Position numbers and translations under genes: made by a program
Notes under the pieces: model-generated
What the model was told of the DNA's origin: nothing
What the model saw: only the letters and a program-made list of their open reading frames with translations
Database searches by the model: none
DNA from: an uncultured Acetatifactor sp.
GTDB lineage: Bacteria; Bacillota; Clostridia; Lachnospirales; Lachnospiraceae
Assembly: GCA_944383825.1 (NCBI GenBank)
Contig: CALWRA010000018.1
Coordinates: 1-56,261, forward strand
DNA: 56,261 nt
Direction: 5' to 3'
Shown here: positions 25,794-34,685 of the stretch, in pieces
Layout of the letters: every line of letters starts with the position of its first letter
Numbering within the stretch: the stretch's first letter is position 1

Positions 25794-26630
25794 ATGAAGC
25801 ATATTTATTTGAATTTAAAGAGATTTGACGTTCCGGTTGCATTTGGAGGGGTAAACCGGCTGGCTCCCATTGGGGAATGGGGCAAAGCTATTGTGGGGAT
25901 GACCCAGGAACAGCTCAAAAAGTATGATCCCGCGGAAGTGGAGTTTGTTCAATTCTTCCCGGAGGCTCATCTTCTGGGAGCTTTGCAGGCCCTGTCCGAA
26001 AACAGCCCCATTGGTCTTGGAAGTCAGGGAGTGTTTCGTGAGAACACGGCGGTAGGAGGCAATTTCGGCGCTTTTACCACCAACCGCCCGGCCTCCATTG
26101 TGAAGGCGATGGGCTGCAAGGCCGTTTTGATTGGACACTGCGAAGAGAGAAGTGATAAGAAGGGAATTTTGAAAGAAGCGGGAGTTTCAGATGCCGCGGC
26201 AGTGAACAGAATTTTGAATCGGGAAATAAAATGTGCCGCAGGTGAAGGCTTGAAGATTGTTTACTGCATTGGAGAAACACAGGAGGAGCAGACTGAATGG
26301 GAGAGGGTTTTAGAAGAGCAGCTGACACTGGGCCTTAAGGATGTGGATACTTCAAATGTGGTGATTGCTTATGAGCCCGTTTGGAGCATTGGCCCGGGAA
26401 AGACCCCTGCCGGTAAGGAATACATAGAGAAAATTGCCCGTTTTGTCAAAGAAAAAACAGGTGGCCTGGATGTAGTATATGGGGGAGGTCTGAAAGCAGA
26501 CAATGCGTCTATGCTGGCGTCTATACCGGAGATAGATGGCGGTTTGATTGCACTGACAAGATTTCAGGGAGAAATCGGATTTTATCCTGAGGAATATCTT
26601 GAAATTATCCGACTTTATATGGGAAAATAA
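25794..26630 (+). CDS. Divergent triose-phosphate isomerase paralogue
   Basis: A 278-residue TIM-barrel protein, about 25 residues longer than usual TpiA. Catalytic residues can be placed: Lys9 in NLKRF (usual NWKMN), His near 114 in IGHCEER, and Glu near 193 in AYEPVWSIGPGK. The barrel-end loop that grips substrate phosphate, usually GALVGGASL, reads GGLIALTRF, so the Gly-Gly pair is missing. It may be an isomerase for a different substrate or a weak TpiA. The start has a modest AAAGG site. A strong terminator follows. No glycolytic neighbours are seen, which supports a non-glycolytic role. Confidence 0.7.
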   Translation: MKHIYLNLKRFDVPVAFGGVNRLAPIGEWGKAIVGMTQEQLKKYDPAEVEFVQFFPEAHLLGALQALSENSPIGLGSQGVFRENTAVGGNFGAFTTNRPASIVKAMGCKAVLIGHCEERSDKKGILKEAGVSDAAAVNRILNREIKCAAGEGLKIVYCIGETQEEQTEWERVLEEQLTLGLKDVDTSNVVIAYEPVWSIGPGKTPAGKEYIEKIARFVKEKTGGLDVVYGGGLKADNASMLASIPEIDGGLIALTRFQGEIGFYPEEYLEIIRLYMGK

Positions 26631-26652
26631 ATAATTCCTTTTGATATGTGAC

Positions 26653-26690
26653 AACAGGAAGCACGTATAATGTGCTTCCTGTTATTTTGT
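26653..26690 (+). terminator. Strong terminator after the TIM-like gene
   Basis: A perfect 12-bp stem AACAGGAAGCAC/GTGCTTCCTGTT (26653-26664 and 26672-26683) is followed by ATTTTGT. Confidence 0.8.
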
Positions 26691-26721
26691 GTGGAGTCGT
26701 TAAATTTTTAAAGATAGCGCT

Positions 26722-27372
26722 TTAAGCAACATAAAGGTACATAAAGATGAAGTGACAGATGCTGCCACCCATAACGAAGAGATGAAACACCTCATGGGAT
26801 CCGAAAGTTTTGTGCCTTGAGTTAAACAGAGGAAGCTTCAGGGCATAAATAACGCCGCCGGCAGTGTAGATCAGACCGCCTGCAAGAAGCCAGAGGAACC
26901 CGGATGTGGGAAGCGTGTGGAACAGCCTGCCGAATACAAGCACGCAGACCCAGCCCATGGCAATATAGATGACAGATGAAAACCATTTGGGGCAGGTAAT
27001 CCAGCAGGCTTTGATGATCATTCCCACAAGGGCGATTCCCCACACGATTGCCAATAAAGCATAACCTGTTTCCCCTCCGAGTACGATCAGACAGACAGGG
27101 GTATAGGAGCCGGCAATCAAAACGAATATCATCATATGATCCAGCTTACGGAAAATGCGAAGGCTTTTTCCGGATACATTGACGCTGTGATAAGCAGTGC
27201 TGGCGCCGTACAAAAGAATCATGCTTCCCATAAAAATAGCCATTGCCAAAAAGCTTCGGCCTCCTGAGTCGGTACCTGCCTTGACCAAAAGAGGAACGGC
27301 AGCGAATAAAGCCATCATCATTCCGACAAAATGTGTTAGTGCGCTTCCTGGCTCACGAATTGTTATCTGCAT
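26722..27372 (-). CDS. Hemolysin III family (PAQR-like) membrane protein
   Basis: A 216-residue integral membrane protein with about seven hydrophobic segments. The family metal-site residues are visible: the ser/his pair in YGASTAYHS, Asp in RKLDHMM, and the C-terminal HEVFHLFVMGG. These place it in the HlyIII/PAQR group, putative membrane amide hydrolases whose substrates in bacteria are unknown; haemolytic activity should not be assumed. The start at 27372 is chosen because GGGAGG lies eight bases upstream; a longer frame would add 30 hydrophilic residues with no site. It is transcribed alone on the minus strand. Confidence 0.85.
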   Translation of the reverse strand: MQITIREPGSALTHFVGMMMALFAAVPLLVKAGTDSGGRSFLAMAIFMGSMILLYGASTAYHSVNVSGKSLRIFRKLDHMMIFVLIAGSYTPVCLIVLGGETGYALLAIVWGIALVGMIIKACWITCPKWFSSVIYIAMGWVCVLVFGRLFHTLPTSGFLWLLAGGLIYTAGGVIYALKLPLFNSRHKTFGSHEVFHLFVMGGSICHFIFMYLYVA

Positions 27373-27487
27373 AATAAATACCTCCCGCATCACCGCATAT
27401 AATTTTGTGTGACAAGTTTTCGTTTTATATATATTATGGACTTCCATAAAATAATAATACATTTCATAGTTAAATAAAATATAATAT

Positions 27488-27504
27488 GTAGTTTTTAAAA
27501 CTAC
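27488..27504. promoter_or_regulatory. 17-bp palindrome in the AT-rich gap upstream of the hemolysin-III gene
   Basis: GTAGTTTTTAAAACTAC is a perfect palindrome around a central T, flanked on both sides by TATAAT-like boxes. It lies about 115 bp upstream of the minus-strand start at 27372 and looks like an operator. Confidence 0.35.
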
Positions 27505-27573
27505 TTAATATAACTATAATATACGACTGCGAAGCGGTAATGTCAATATTTATTTTAGCAGGATACGAAGCGC

Positions 27574-27840
27574 TCAATCCTCCTCTATGATCTGTATTTC
27601 CAAATAATCAAATTCAATGGAATCTATAAAATTGTCCTGATAAAAACGGGTCTTATTATGACGTTTAAAATCATTTACGGTCTTATTCAGCCAAATGGGC
27701 TTGCTTAGATCAAACTGGCTGCACACCTGATCCAGGGCGCGGAATATTTTGTGTGTGCGTGTGTCGGCGCTGGCGTCGGAAATGCAGGTATCCTGCAATA
27801 TATGATTGTTCTTAAAGGTTCTTGCCCATAATCGAAACAT
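27574..27840 (-). CDS. 88-residue conserved Lachnospiraceae protein
   Basis: A small acidic cytoplasmic protein of unknown function. It begins MFRLWARTFKNNHILQDT and ends with IEFDYLEIQIIEED; the HKIFRALDQVC and KPIWLNKTV segments are, from memory, conserved among Lachnospiraceae hypothetical proteins. GAAGGAGC before the ATG at 27840 fixes the start. It stands alone between two intergenic spaces and reads opposite to the alarmone synthetase. No metal site, membrane segment or DNA-binding motif is evident. Confidence 0.6.
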   Translation of the reverse strand: MFRLWARTFKNNHILQDTCISDASADTRTHKIFRALDQVCSQFDLSKPIWLNKTVNDFKRHNKTRFYQDNFIDSIEFDYLEIQIIEED

Positions 27841-28020
27841 AAATAAGCTCCTTCCCATGTAGTGTCTGAAACAGTATACCATGACATATATCCTTTGTAC
27901 ACCGCATATATATAGAAGGTACGGCTGACGGACGGTACGGACCTACAAGGTGAATATTGCTAAGTTTTCTTAAAAAAGGATTAATAATTTGTGAATATCA
28001 TACATTTTTATCATACTTTA

Positions 28021-28029
28021 TGCTATACT
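28021..28029 (+). promoter_or_regulatory. Extended -10 promoter of the alarmone synthetase
   Basis: TGC TATACT forms an extended -10 element 43 bases before the start codon; no clear -35 is present. Confidence 0.5.
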
Positions 28030-28071
28030 GATTTTATAAAAAACGGAAATCATGAGATCAAAGGAGCTAAA

Positions 28072-28725
28072 ATGGAACTGAAAGTGGACAACGGAGAGGG
28101 CATAGACAGCTGGCAGGAGGTCATGCTTGTATATAACGCTGCCTTGCGGCAAATAGAGACAAAGATGGAGATACTGAATGACGAGTTTCAGCATGTTCAC
28201 CAATATAATCCAATCGAACATATCAAGTCCAGGATCAAAACCCCGGAAAGTATAGTGAAAAAGCTGAAGAGAAATGGCTATGAGTCCACAATCGACAATA
28301 TGGTAAAGTACATTAATGATATTGCCGGAATTCGCATTATCTGTTCTTTTACTTCAGACATTTACAGAATCGCCGACATGATCAGCGAACAGAGGGATAT
28401 CAGAGTACTAGCCGTAAAGGACTACATTACATATCCCAAGGCCAGCGGGTATAAAAGTTATCATATGATAGTGACAGTTCCGGTGTATTTGTCGGATCGT
28501 ATTGTGGATACAAAGGTGGAAATGCAGATCCGAACAGTAGCAATGGACTTTTGGGCCAGCCTGGAGCACAAAATTCATTATAAATTTGAAGGGGATGCAC
28601 CGGAGCATATTAGGAGCGAGCTTGTGGAATGTGCCAAAATGGTATCTGATCTGGATGCCAGAATGCTTTCTCTGAACGAGGAAATATTGGCAATTAGCAG
28701 GGAAAGGGAATCTGCTCAAAAATAA
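28072..28725 (+). CDS. relQ: Small alarmone synthetase (RelQ/YjbM type)
   Basis: A 217-residue single-domain RelA/SpoT synthetase that makes (p)ppGpp from ATP and GTP/GDP. The synthetase core includes IKSRIKTPESIVKKL, INDIAGIRIIC, KASGYKSYHMIV and EMQIRTVAMDFWASLEHK, the last being diagnostic for the SAS1 (RelQ) group; hydrolase, TGS and ACT domains are absent. AAAGGAG precedes ATG 28072, so a longer upstream reading was dropped. It is monocistronic with its own extended -10 promoter, as expected for a stress-induced synthetase. Confidence 0.88.
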   Translation: MELKVDNGEGIDSWQEVMLVYNAALRQIETKMEILNDEFQHVHQYNPIEHIKSRIKTPESIVKKLKRNGYESTIDNMVKYINDIAGIRIICSFTSDIYRIADMISEQRDIRVLAVKDYITYPKASGYKSYHMIVTVPVYLSDRIVDTKVEMQIRTVAMDFWASLEHKIHYKFEGDAPEHIRSELVECAKMVSDLDARMLSLNEEILAISRERESAQK

Positions 28726-28984
28726 ACGAAAGCCCTCTTAGAAGCTGCTTGGACTTTCCCTGTACATGAGGAGTGCCCAGATGCCGTTTGGCACCTGGGC
28801 TATTATGAAAAAATTTATCTAAAGTGTTATGACGATATTGATAAGCTATATCCCTTAGCTATAGATATAGTATAATGCGTAAATATGAATAAATTATGAA
28901 CAAGGCGTGAATTATTGGTGAATGTTACGAAAACATATGGTTAATACAAAAATCAATGTACAATGTGCACAAAACGGGTTTCTG
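28726..28984. other. Intergenic region between relQ and the coiled-coil gene
   Basis: No gene is seen. A GC-rich hairpin (GCCCAGATGCC/GGCACCTGGGC, 28775-28800, one mismatch) could end the relQ transcript but lacks a T-tract. A TATAAT box near 28870 in an AT-rich stretch has no matching -35. Confidence 0.4.
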
Positions 28985-29013
28985 TTGTCAGAAAAGCAAA
29001 AAAATGATAGAAT
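28985..29013 (+). promoter_or_regulatory. Promoter of the coiled-coil membrane protein gene
   Basis: TTGTCA (28985-28990) and TAGAAT (29008-29013) are 17 bp apart. Confidence 0.6.
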
Positions 29014-29069
29014 AACCATACGTAATGTAAACGCCACGGATTTTGCATTGTCGGAAAGTGGTAGGTGAT

Positions 29070-29615
29070 ATGCTCGGAGGAAAATGGATGGATATGTTTA
29101 TGGATAAGCTGGCACATAGGCTGACAGCACAGGAGATGATCAAGGCAAATACGGCGGCTGATACGGAAGAATTAAACCAGCTCAAAAACCGCTTGAGGGA
29201 ATATAATGAATGTCTGGACAAGCTTAAACAGCTGATCGAGGAGGGAAATGAGGCTCTGGGCCGGGCAAAGGCAGATGAAGGAGAAATCACCCGCCTGGTG
29301 GAGGAAGGCATTGCAAAGATCCGGGAAATGGAGCGAGATTCTCAGGCCGTCGAGGAACTGAGGGCGCAGCTTCTTGAAAAGCTGGAGAGCAATAATGAAT
29401 ATATGCACAAGGAATGTGTGAAAGTGTATCGCAATGTACAGGCTGTATTAGTGGAAGAATCTGGCAGACAGACCGAAAATCTGGGAAATGCCGGAAGGGA
29501 TGTGCGAAAAGCCCTGAGCAGGCTGAACCTGGTATTGGGAATTTCCATCGCGGCTCTTGTTTCTGCAGTAGGAGGCCTTGTAATTCAAATACTTCAGCTT
29601 TTGAACTTTCTCTGA
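29070..29615 (+). CDS. Coiled-coil protein with C-terminal membrane anchor
   Basis: A 181-residue protein: a short N-terminal helix, a long charged coiled coil (about 25-120, rich in Glu, Lys, Leu) and one C-terminal transmembrane helix (LVLGISIAALVSAVGGLVI). It is predicted to be tail-anchored with the coiled coil in the cytoplasm. The ATG at 29070 follows GGTAGGTG; an internal ATG at 29085 follows GGAGG closely and is an alternative start. I do not recognise the family. It lies directly upstream of the flavin reductase but its promoter and 49-base gap give no functional hint. Confidence 0.6.
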   Translation: MLGGKWMDMFMDKLAHRLTAQEMIKANTAADTEELNQLKNRLREYNECLDKLKQLIEEGNEALGRAKADEGEITRLVEEGIAKIREMERDSQAVEELRAQLLEKLESNNEYMHKECVKVYRNVQAVLVEESGRQTENLGNAGRDVRKALSRLNLVLGISIAALVSAVGGLVIQILQLLNFL

Positions 29616-29664
29616 TATTAATGTCAGTAGAAACGCCTAAAGGAGCGGAGAGGGAGGTGTCATT

Positions 29665-30252
29665 TTGGCAAAAGAAATATGGAAGCCCGGAAATATGCTG
29701 TATCCTCTGCCGGTAGTGCTGGTGAGTATGGCAGACAGAGAGGGGAAAGCCAATATTATTACGCTTGCCTGGGTTGGAACTGTCTGTACCAATCCTCCTA
29801 TAATAAGCATTTCTGTTCGCCCGGAACGTTATTCCTACCCTGTGTTAAGAGACACAGGGGAATTTGTTGTCAATTTGACAACAAAGAAGCTGGTGTTTGC
29901 CACGGATTACTGCGGAGTAAAAAGCGGCCGTGAAGTGGACAAATTTCGGGAAACGGGCCTTACCCCTACTGCTGCGTCCTGCGTCAAAGCTCCTATGATC
30001 GAAGAAAGTCCGGTAAATATTGAATGCCGGGTAAGGCAGGTACAGTCTTTAGGCTCGCACGATCTGTTTCTTGCAGACGTAGTGGCGGTGCATGCAGACC
30101 AAAAGTATATGGATGAAACACGCAAATTCCATCTGGAAAAAGCGGAGCCCATTGTGTATTCTCACGGAGCTTATCTAAGCTGCGGGGAACAGCTTGGAAC
30201 CTTTGGCTACAGTGTGCGTAGAAATCAAAAAAGTAGCCGTAAACAGGGCTGA
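29665..30252 (+). CDS. Flavin reductase-like FMN-binding protein
   Basis: A 195-residue split-barrel flavoprotein of the flavin reductase family. It shows VVLVSMADREGKANIITLAW, TNPPIISISVRPERYSY and GEFVVNLTT, the FMN-binding core of this group, and the TDYCGVKSGREVDKF segment of the anaerobe branch. It probably binds FMN and transfers electrons from NAD(P)H or a ferredoxin-type donor. Translation starts at TTG 29665 with GGAGG six bases upstream. A strong terminator follows, overlapping the end of dinB on the other strand. Confidence 0.8.
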   Translation: MAKEIWKPGNMLYPLPVVLVSMADREGKANIITLAWVGTVCTNPPIISISVRPERYSYPVLRDTGEFVVNLTTKKLVFATDYCGVKSGREVDKFRETGLTPTAASCVKAPMIEESPVNIECRVRQVQSLGSHDLFLADVVAVHADQKYMDETRKFHLEKAEPIVYSHGAYLSCGEQLGTFGYSVRRNQKSSRKQG

Positions 30253-30273
30253 GGGGGGAACGAGAAAGAATGA

Positions 30274-31473
30274 TCAGGGGGAGTCTAAAAGACTCCCCCT
30301 TTTGACGGAATCTTTTCCGTAGCGTTTTCGGATGCTGTCCAGGGCTGCGTCCAGCCTTTGCTGCTTTTCGGACACAGGAGACGCGTAGTCGAAGAGACTC
30401 AGCTGTAAGGGTGCATTTTCATCTGAAAGCTTTGCGGTGCGCACGCCCAGCAGACGGATAGGAGAGCCATCCCAAAGCTCGTCAAAGAGACGACAGGCAT
30501 TTCTGTAAATAACGTCTGAAGAAGAACTGGGAGACTCCAAAAGAGCCTGATGGGAGGCGCTGCGGAAGGTATTATACTTGATCTCGGTACAGACCAATCC
30601 CGCCACCTGATGGGAGGAACGCAGCCGTCTGCCCACAGATTCCGATAAGGAAAGAAGCGCCTTGAGAGCCTCTTCCCGGGTGAGAGCATCTTTTTGAAGT
30701 GTGGTGGAATTCCCTACTCCCTTCAGCTTTGCAGGCTCGGAGAGAATCTGGGAATTGTCCTGACCGTTTGCATATTGCCATAGGGTCAGTCCGTGACTTT
30801 TCAGGTGAGCTTCCACAATGGAAGGATCCGCCGCGGCCAGGTCGCCTATGGTGAGGATTCCCAGCTTTCTTAACGTATCCACGCTGGAGCGGCCACACAT
30901 AAAGAGCCGGGAAACCGGAAGATGCCAGATTTTTTCTTGGATTTCCCAGGAATACAGTGTGTGCACCAAATTCGGCTTTTTAAAGTCGGACGCCATTTTT
31001 GCCAATACCTTTTTGTCGGAAACGCCGATGTTTACGGTAAATTCAAATTTTTTCAGTATTTGATCCTTAATGTATACAGCCGCAGTTTCAGGAGAAGTAT
31101 ATTTTCCCGCTATGGGGGTATAATCCATATAACATTCGTCTATGCTCACCTGCTCAATGTCGGGACAAATATCGGAAAGATAGTCTATGAGCAATGCGCT
31201 CATGCGGGCGTATAGCTGGTGATCGGGTGGGGCGGATACCAGATGGGGGCACTTGCGGAAAGCGTTAACCACAGGCTCCCCTGTGACAATGCCGTATGCC
31301 TTTGCCGGAATGGATTTTGCCAGAACAATTCCGTGCCTTTTGGCCATGTCCCCTCCGATAATGGAGGGAATCAGGCGGAGGTCTTCCCGGACACCCTCCT
31401 TCAGGCGGGCCAGGGCAGTCCAGCTTAAGTATGCGGAATTTACATCGATATGAAAAATAATATGCTCTGTCAT
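30274..31473 (-). CDS. dinB: DNA polymerase IV (Y-family)
   Basis: A 399-residue translesion polymerase. The first metal-binding aspartate lies in FHIDVNSAYLSW (near residue 9) and the second catalytic motif is SIDECYMDYT (near 105); the helix-hairpin-helix thumb (LGILTIGDLAAADP) and little-finger domain follow. It lacks an obvious C-terminal beta-clamp peptide of consensus type, though QLSLFDY near residue 371 is a good match to the clamp-binding QLSLF motif. No LexA box was recognised upstream. The final codons sit in the terminator hairpin of the convergent flavin reductase gene. Confidence 0.9.
   Translation of the reverse strand: MTEHIIFHIDVNSAYLSWTALARLKEGVREDLRLIPSIIGGDMAKRHGIVLAKSIPAKAYGIVTGEPVVNAFRKCPHLVSAPPDHQLYARMSALLIDYLSDICPDIEQVSIDECYMDYTPIAGKYTSPETAAVYIKDQILKKFEFTVNIGVSDKKVLAKMASDFKKPNLVHTLYSWEIQEKIWHLPVSRLFMCGRSSVDTLRKLGILTIGDLAAADPSIVEAHLKSHGLTLWQYANGQDNSQILSEPAKLKGVGNSTTLQKDALTREEALKALLSLSESVGRRLRSSHQVAGLVCTEIKYNTFRSASHQALLESPSSSSDVIYRNACRLFDELWDGSPIRLLGVRTAKLSDENAPLQLSLFDYASPVSEKQQRLDAALDSIRKRYGKDSVKRGSLLDSP
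30276..30304 (+). terminator. Terminator after the flavin reductase, within the dinB 3' end
   Basis: A perfect 10-bp stem AGGGGGAGTC/GACTCCCCCT (30276-30285 and 30291-30300) with TAAAA loop is followed by TTTT. The same DNA encodes the last codons of dinB on the other strand. Confidence 0.8.
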
Positions 31474-31513
31474 AAGAAACCTCCTGCTTGAATGATTATA
31501 CCATAATCTTTTC

Positions 31514-31542
31514 TTTACAAGGAAAATAATTGCTGTTAGAAT
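31514..31542 (+). promoter_or_regulatory. Promoter of the LysM/M23 peptidase gene
   Basis: TTTACA (31514-31519) and TAGAAT (31537-31542) are 17 bp apart. Confidence 0.65.
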
Positions 31543-31590
31543 GAATTTGTTACAAAATTATGAAGTGCAGATTTTAAAATTGGAAAACCT

Positions 31591-33168
31591 ATGAAAAAGC
31601 TTACACATTATCATAAAAAGTTGAAATTTACATATGTTAAATATACGGTGATCACACTGTTTTGCTGTACCTTTTTTCTTAAAGGATATACCCTTTTGGA
31701 GAGAACGGGAGAAAACTTTTTTCACATTAAAATTAACGGAGTGGAAATCGGTACGATTGGGGATGCCCAAGCGGCACAGGAGCTTTTGAATATTGCACGC
31801 AAAAATATCGCATCTGAAAGCGATGAGCTGACCTTTATTGATGCGGAAATGACTCTGGAGGGGGAGGAGGTGCTGTGGGGGGCCATAGACAGTGAGGAAT
31901 CCCTGATTGTCCGCATGGAAGAGGCGCTAAGAAGCAATATTCTACAGACGATGCAGCGTTCCTATACTATGAAGGTGAATGAATATATGGTCAGCCTTTC
32001 CAGTGTGGAGGAGGTGCAGCAGCTTCTGCAGGCTGCCGTTGATAAATATGACACAGAAGGAAAATTCCAGGTGGAGCTGGTGCATGACGCGGACAGAGAG
32101 TTTAGTGTACTGACCACGCATATTGTGGATTTGTCCCAGGAGGAAGCTGCGCAGGAAGAAAACTCCGTTTCGGAAGGAGGCGTGCAGCCTTTTCTCTCGC
32201 AGTTGGGAGCTGACGCCGACGCCGGCCGGGAGATGGATTTTGAGGATTATGAGCTGGGACTCCTGACCATGGACTTTGCGGAAGAGGTTGAAGTTGTGGA
32301 GGCTTATCTTCCGGAGAGTCAGCTTACTCCTTTGGCTACTGCGATTGAAGATGTGACTAAGGAGCAGGAGACGCCGGGAGAGTATGAGGTAGTGGAGGGA
32401 GACACCCTTTCCGAAATTGCCATCAAGGTAAACATTCCCATGGATCGGATTATCGAAATGAATGAGATTCTTGAGGATGAGAATTCAACCATTCGTGTGG
32501 GGGACAAGCTGATTATTACCGTGCCGGAACCCGAGCTGTCGGTGGAACGCACAGAACAGAATTACTATGAGGAATCCTATGATGCAGAAGTGATTTATGT
32601 GGACAATGACGAGTGGTACACCAATCAGACCCAGGTGCTGCAGCAGCCATCCGCGGGCTTCCGCAGAGTTGTGGCCGACGTTTCTTATTTAAACGATGAT
32701 GAGGTTTCCAGAGAAATCCTCAAAGAGGAGATCGTTATGGAAGCGGTGCCCAAAATTGTGGAACGGGGAACAAGAATACCGCCCACTTATATCAAGCCTG
32801 TGTCAGGCGGCCGCCAGTCCTCCGGATTTGGAAGAAGGAATGCGCCGACGGCGGGAGCCAGCAGCTATCACAGGGGAATCGACTGGGCGGTGCCCACGGG
32901 AACAGCGGTATTTGCGTCCAGCGGCGGAACGGTTTCCAGGGCCGGCTGGGGAAGCGGTTATGGATATGTGGTTTATATCGACCACGAGGATGGCAGGCAG
33001 ACCAGGTATGCGCATTTGAGCAGAGTGTTGGTGGAAGTTGGAGAGACGGTGGAACAGGGCGAGAGAATCGCTCTCAGCGGCAACACTGGGGTCAGCACTG
33101 GACCGCACCTTCACTTTGAAATTTTAATTAACGGCACACAGGTGAATCCTCTGAATTATCTGGAGTAG
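31591..33168 (+). CDS. Membrane-anchored LysM/M23 metallopeptidase
   Basis: A 525-residue cell-wall enzyme. A basic N-terminus precedes a transmembrane helix (about 15-35), then an extracellular region with an acidic linker. A LysM peptidoglycan-binding repeat (YEVVEGDTLSEIAIKVNIP, about 264-308) is followed by an M23 (LytM/DD-endopeptidase) domain at about 408-525. Zinc ligands are seen in SYHRGIDW and in GPHLHFEI, with the intermediate YAHLSR histidine. It should cleave peptide cross-links of peptidoglycan during growth or sporulation. No good ribosome site precedes the chosen ATG, so the start is the least certain part. It lies just before murA but has its own promoter. Confidence 0.85.
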   Translation: MKKLTHYHKKLKFTYVKYTVITLFCCTFFLKGYTLLERTGENFFHIKINGVEIGTIGDAQAAQELLNIARKNIASESDELTFIDAEMTLEGEEVLWGAIDSEESLIVRMEEALRSNILQTMQRSYTMKVNEYMVSLSSVEEVQQLLQAAVDKYDTEGKFQVELVHDADREFSVLTTHIVDLSQEEAAQEENSVSEGGVQPFLSQLGADADAGREMDFEDYELGLLTMDFAEEVEVVEAYLPESQLTPLATAIEDVTKEQETPGEYEVVEGDTLSEIAIKVNIPMDRIIEMNEILEDENSTIRVGDKLIITVPEPELSVERTEQNYYEESYDAEVIYVDNDEWYTNQTQVLQQPSAGFRRVVADVSYLNDDEVSREILKEEIVMEAVPKIVERGTRIPPTYIKPVSGGRQSSGFGRRNAPTAGASSYHRGIDWAVPTGTAVFASSGGTVSRAGWGSGYGYVVYIDHEDGRQTRYAHLSRVLVEVGETVEQGERIALSGNTGVSTGPHLHFEILINGTQVNPLNYLE

Positions 33169-33205
33169 ATAGAATTTACGGTCAGGAGAGGGAACACCCA
33201 TTCTA

Positions 33206-33234
33206 TTTACAAATGAGCCAAAATGTGGTATAAG
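33206..33234 (+). promoter_or_regulatory. Promoter of murA
   Basis: TTTACA (33206-33211) and TATAAG (33229-33234) are 17 bp apart, 44 bases before the start codon. Confidence 0.65.
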
Positions 33235-33277
33235 TGCTTAATGGAGTGACGACAACCCTGATAAGAGGTAATTATAG

Positions 33278-34570
33278 ATGGAACAATACGCAATCAAAGG
33301 CGGTAATCCATTAGTGGGAGAGGTTGAAATAGGGGGCGCTAAAAATGCGGCGCTTCCTATTCTTGCTGCTTCCATTATGACGGATGAAACCGTATATATA
33401 GAAAATATGCCGGATGTCCGGGACACCAATGTGCTGCTCAAGGCAATGCAGAATATTGGAGTGATGGTCAAACGAAATGATCGGCATAAGGTGACATTGA
33501 ATGCTTCCAATATCGGAGGCCTGGTGGTTGAGGATGAAAATATAAAGAAAATACGGGCCTCCTATTATCTGATCGGCGCTCTTTTGGGCAAATATAAGAG
33601 CGCTCAGGTGGCTCTGCCGGGAGGATGTGATATTGGCTGTCGGGCCATTGATCAGCATATCAAAGGTTTCCGGGCGCTGGGGGCTGATGTGCGCATTGAG
33701 CACGGGCTCATTAAGACCAGCGCGGAAAGGCTTACAGGAAGCCATATTTATATGGATGTGGTAAGCGTAGGCGCTACCATTAATGTGATGATGGCGGCTA
33801 CCATGGCGGAAGGAATGACAATTATCGAGAACGCCGCAAAGGAACCTCATGTGGTGGATCTGGCAAACTTTTTGAACAGCATGGGAGCCGGTATCAAGGG
33901 TGCAGGAACGGATGTAATTAGAATAAGGGGTGTGAAAAGTCTTCACGGCACGGAATATGCCATTATTCCGGATCAGATTGAAGCGGGAACCTTTATGTTT
34001 GCAGCCGCGGTTACCAAGGGAGATGTCACCGTTAAGAATGTGATTCCAAAGCATCTGGAATCCATTACGGCCAAGCTTCTTGAAATTGGCTGCGAGGTGG
34101 AGGAGGCTGACGACTGTATCCGGGTAGTTGCCTCCAAGCCCCTTGTGCACACCCAGGTAAAAACCCTGCCATATCCTGGATTTCCAACGGATATGCAGCC
34201 TCAGATTACCGTGGCTCTGGCTATGTCCAGGGGGACAAGCATCGTTACCGAAAGTATTTTTGAGAATCGCTTTAAGTATGTGGATGAGCTCACCAGAATG
34301 GGCGCCAATATCAAGGTGGAGGGAAATACTGCTATCATTGACGGTGTGGAAAAATATACGGGTGCCAGTATTTCCGCTCCGGATTTAAGGGCGGGCGCTG
34401 CTCTTGTTATCGCAGCCCTGGCCGCAGAAGGCTATACTCTGGTGGATGAGATACATTATATCGAACGGGGGTATGAGGATTTTCACTTGAAGCTTCAGGG
34501 ATTAGGAGCTCAGATTGCTTTGGTGGAAGGCGAAAGAGACTACAGTAAGTTTAAGCTTAAAACCGGTTGA
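33278..34570 (+). CDS. murA: UDP-N-acetylglucosamine 1-carboxyvinyltransferase
   Basis: A 430-residue EPSP-synthase-fold enzyme that transfers enolpyruvate from PEP to UDP-GlcNAc, the first committed step of peptidoglycan synthesis. The N-terminus GGNPLVGEVEIGGAKNAALP carries the catalytic lysine (KNA), and the fosfomycin-target cysteine is in LPGGCDIGCR (near 116). PTDMQPQ and the RFKYVDEL/RAGAAL region complete the active site. Length and motifs are those of a functional MurA. It is monocistronic, between the M23 peptidase and the metK riboswitch. Confidence 0.93.
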   Translation: MEQYAIKGGNPLVGEVEIGGAKNAALPILAASIMTDETVYIENMPDVRDTNVLLKAMQNIGVMVKRNDRHKVTLNASNIGGLVVEDENIKKIRASYYLIGALLGKYKSAQVALPGGCDIGCRAIDQHIKGFRALGADVRIEHGLIKTSAERLTGSHIYMDVVSVGATINVMMAATMAEGMTIIENAAKEPHVVDLANFLNSMGAGIKGAGTDVIRIRGVKSLHGTEYAIIPDQIEAGTFMFAAAVTKGDVTVKNVIPKHLESITAKLLEIGCEVEEADDCIRVVASKPLVHTQVKTLPYPGFPTDMQPQITVALAMSRGTSIVTESIFENRFKYVDELTRMGANIKVEGNTAIIDGVEKYTGASISAPDLRAGAALVIAALAAEGYTLVDEIHYIERGYEDFHLKLQGLGAQIALVEGERDYSKFKLKTG

Positions 34571-34628
34571 GAATGTCTTCCCAGGCAGGTTTTCTGCTTG
34601 TGGTTTTGAGACTTTTGTAAAGTACCTG

Positions 34629-34657
34629 TTGACAAACGGGTTGTTTCATAGTAAAGT
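34629..34657 (+). promoter_or_regulatory. Promoter of the metK riboswitch transcript
   Basis: A consensus TTGACA (34629-34634) and TAAAGT (34652-34657) are 17 bp apart, about 30 bases before the aptamer. Confidence 0.65.
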
Positions 34658-34685
34658 ATGCCTTGGAAGAAAATAAAACAAAATA

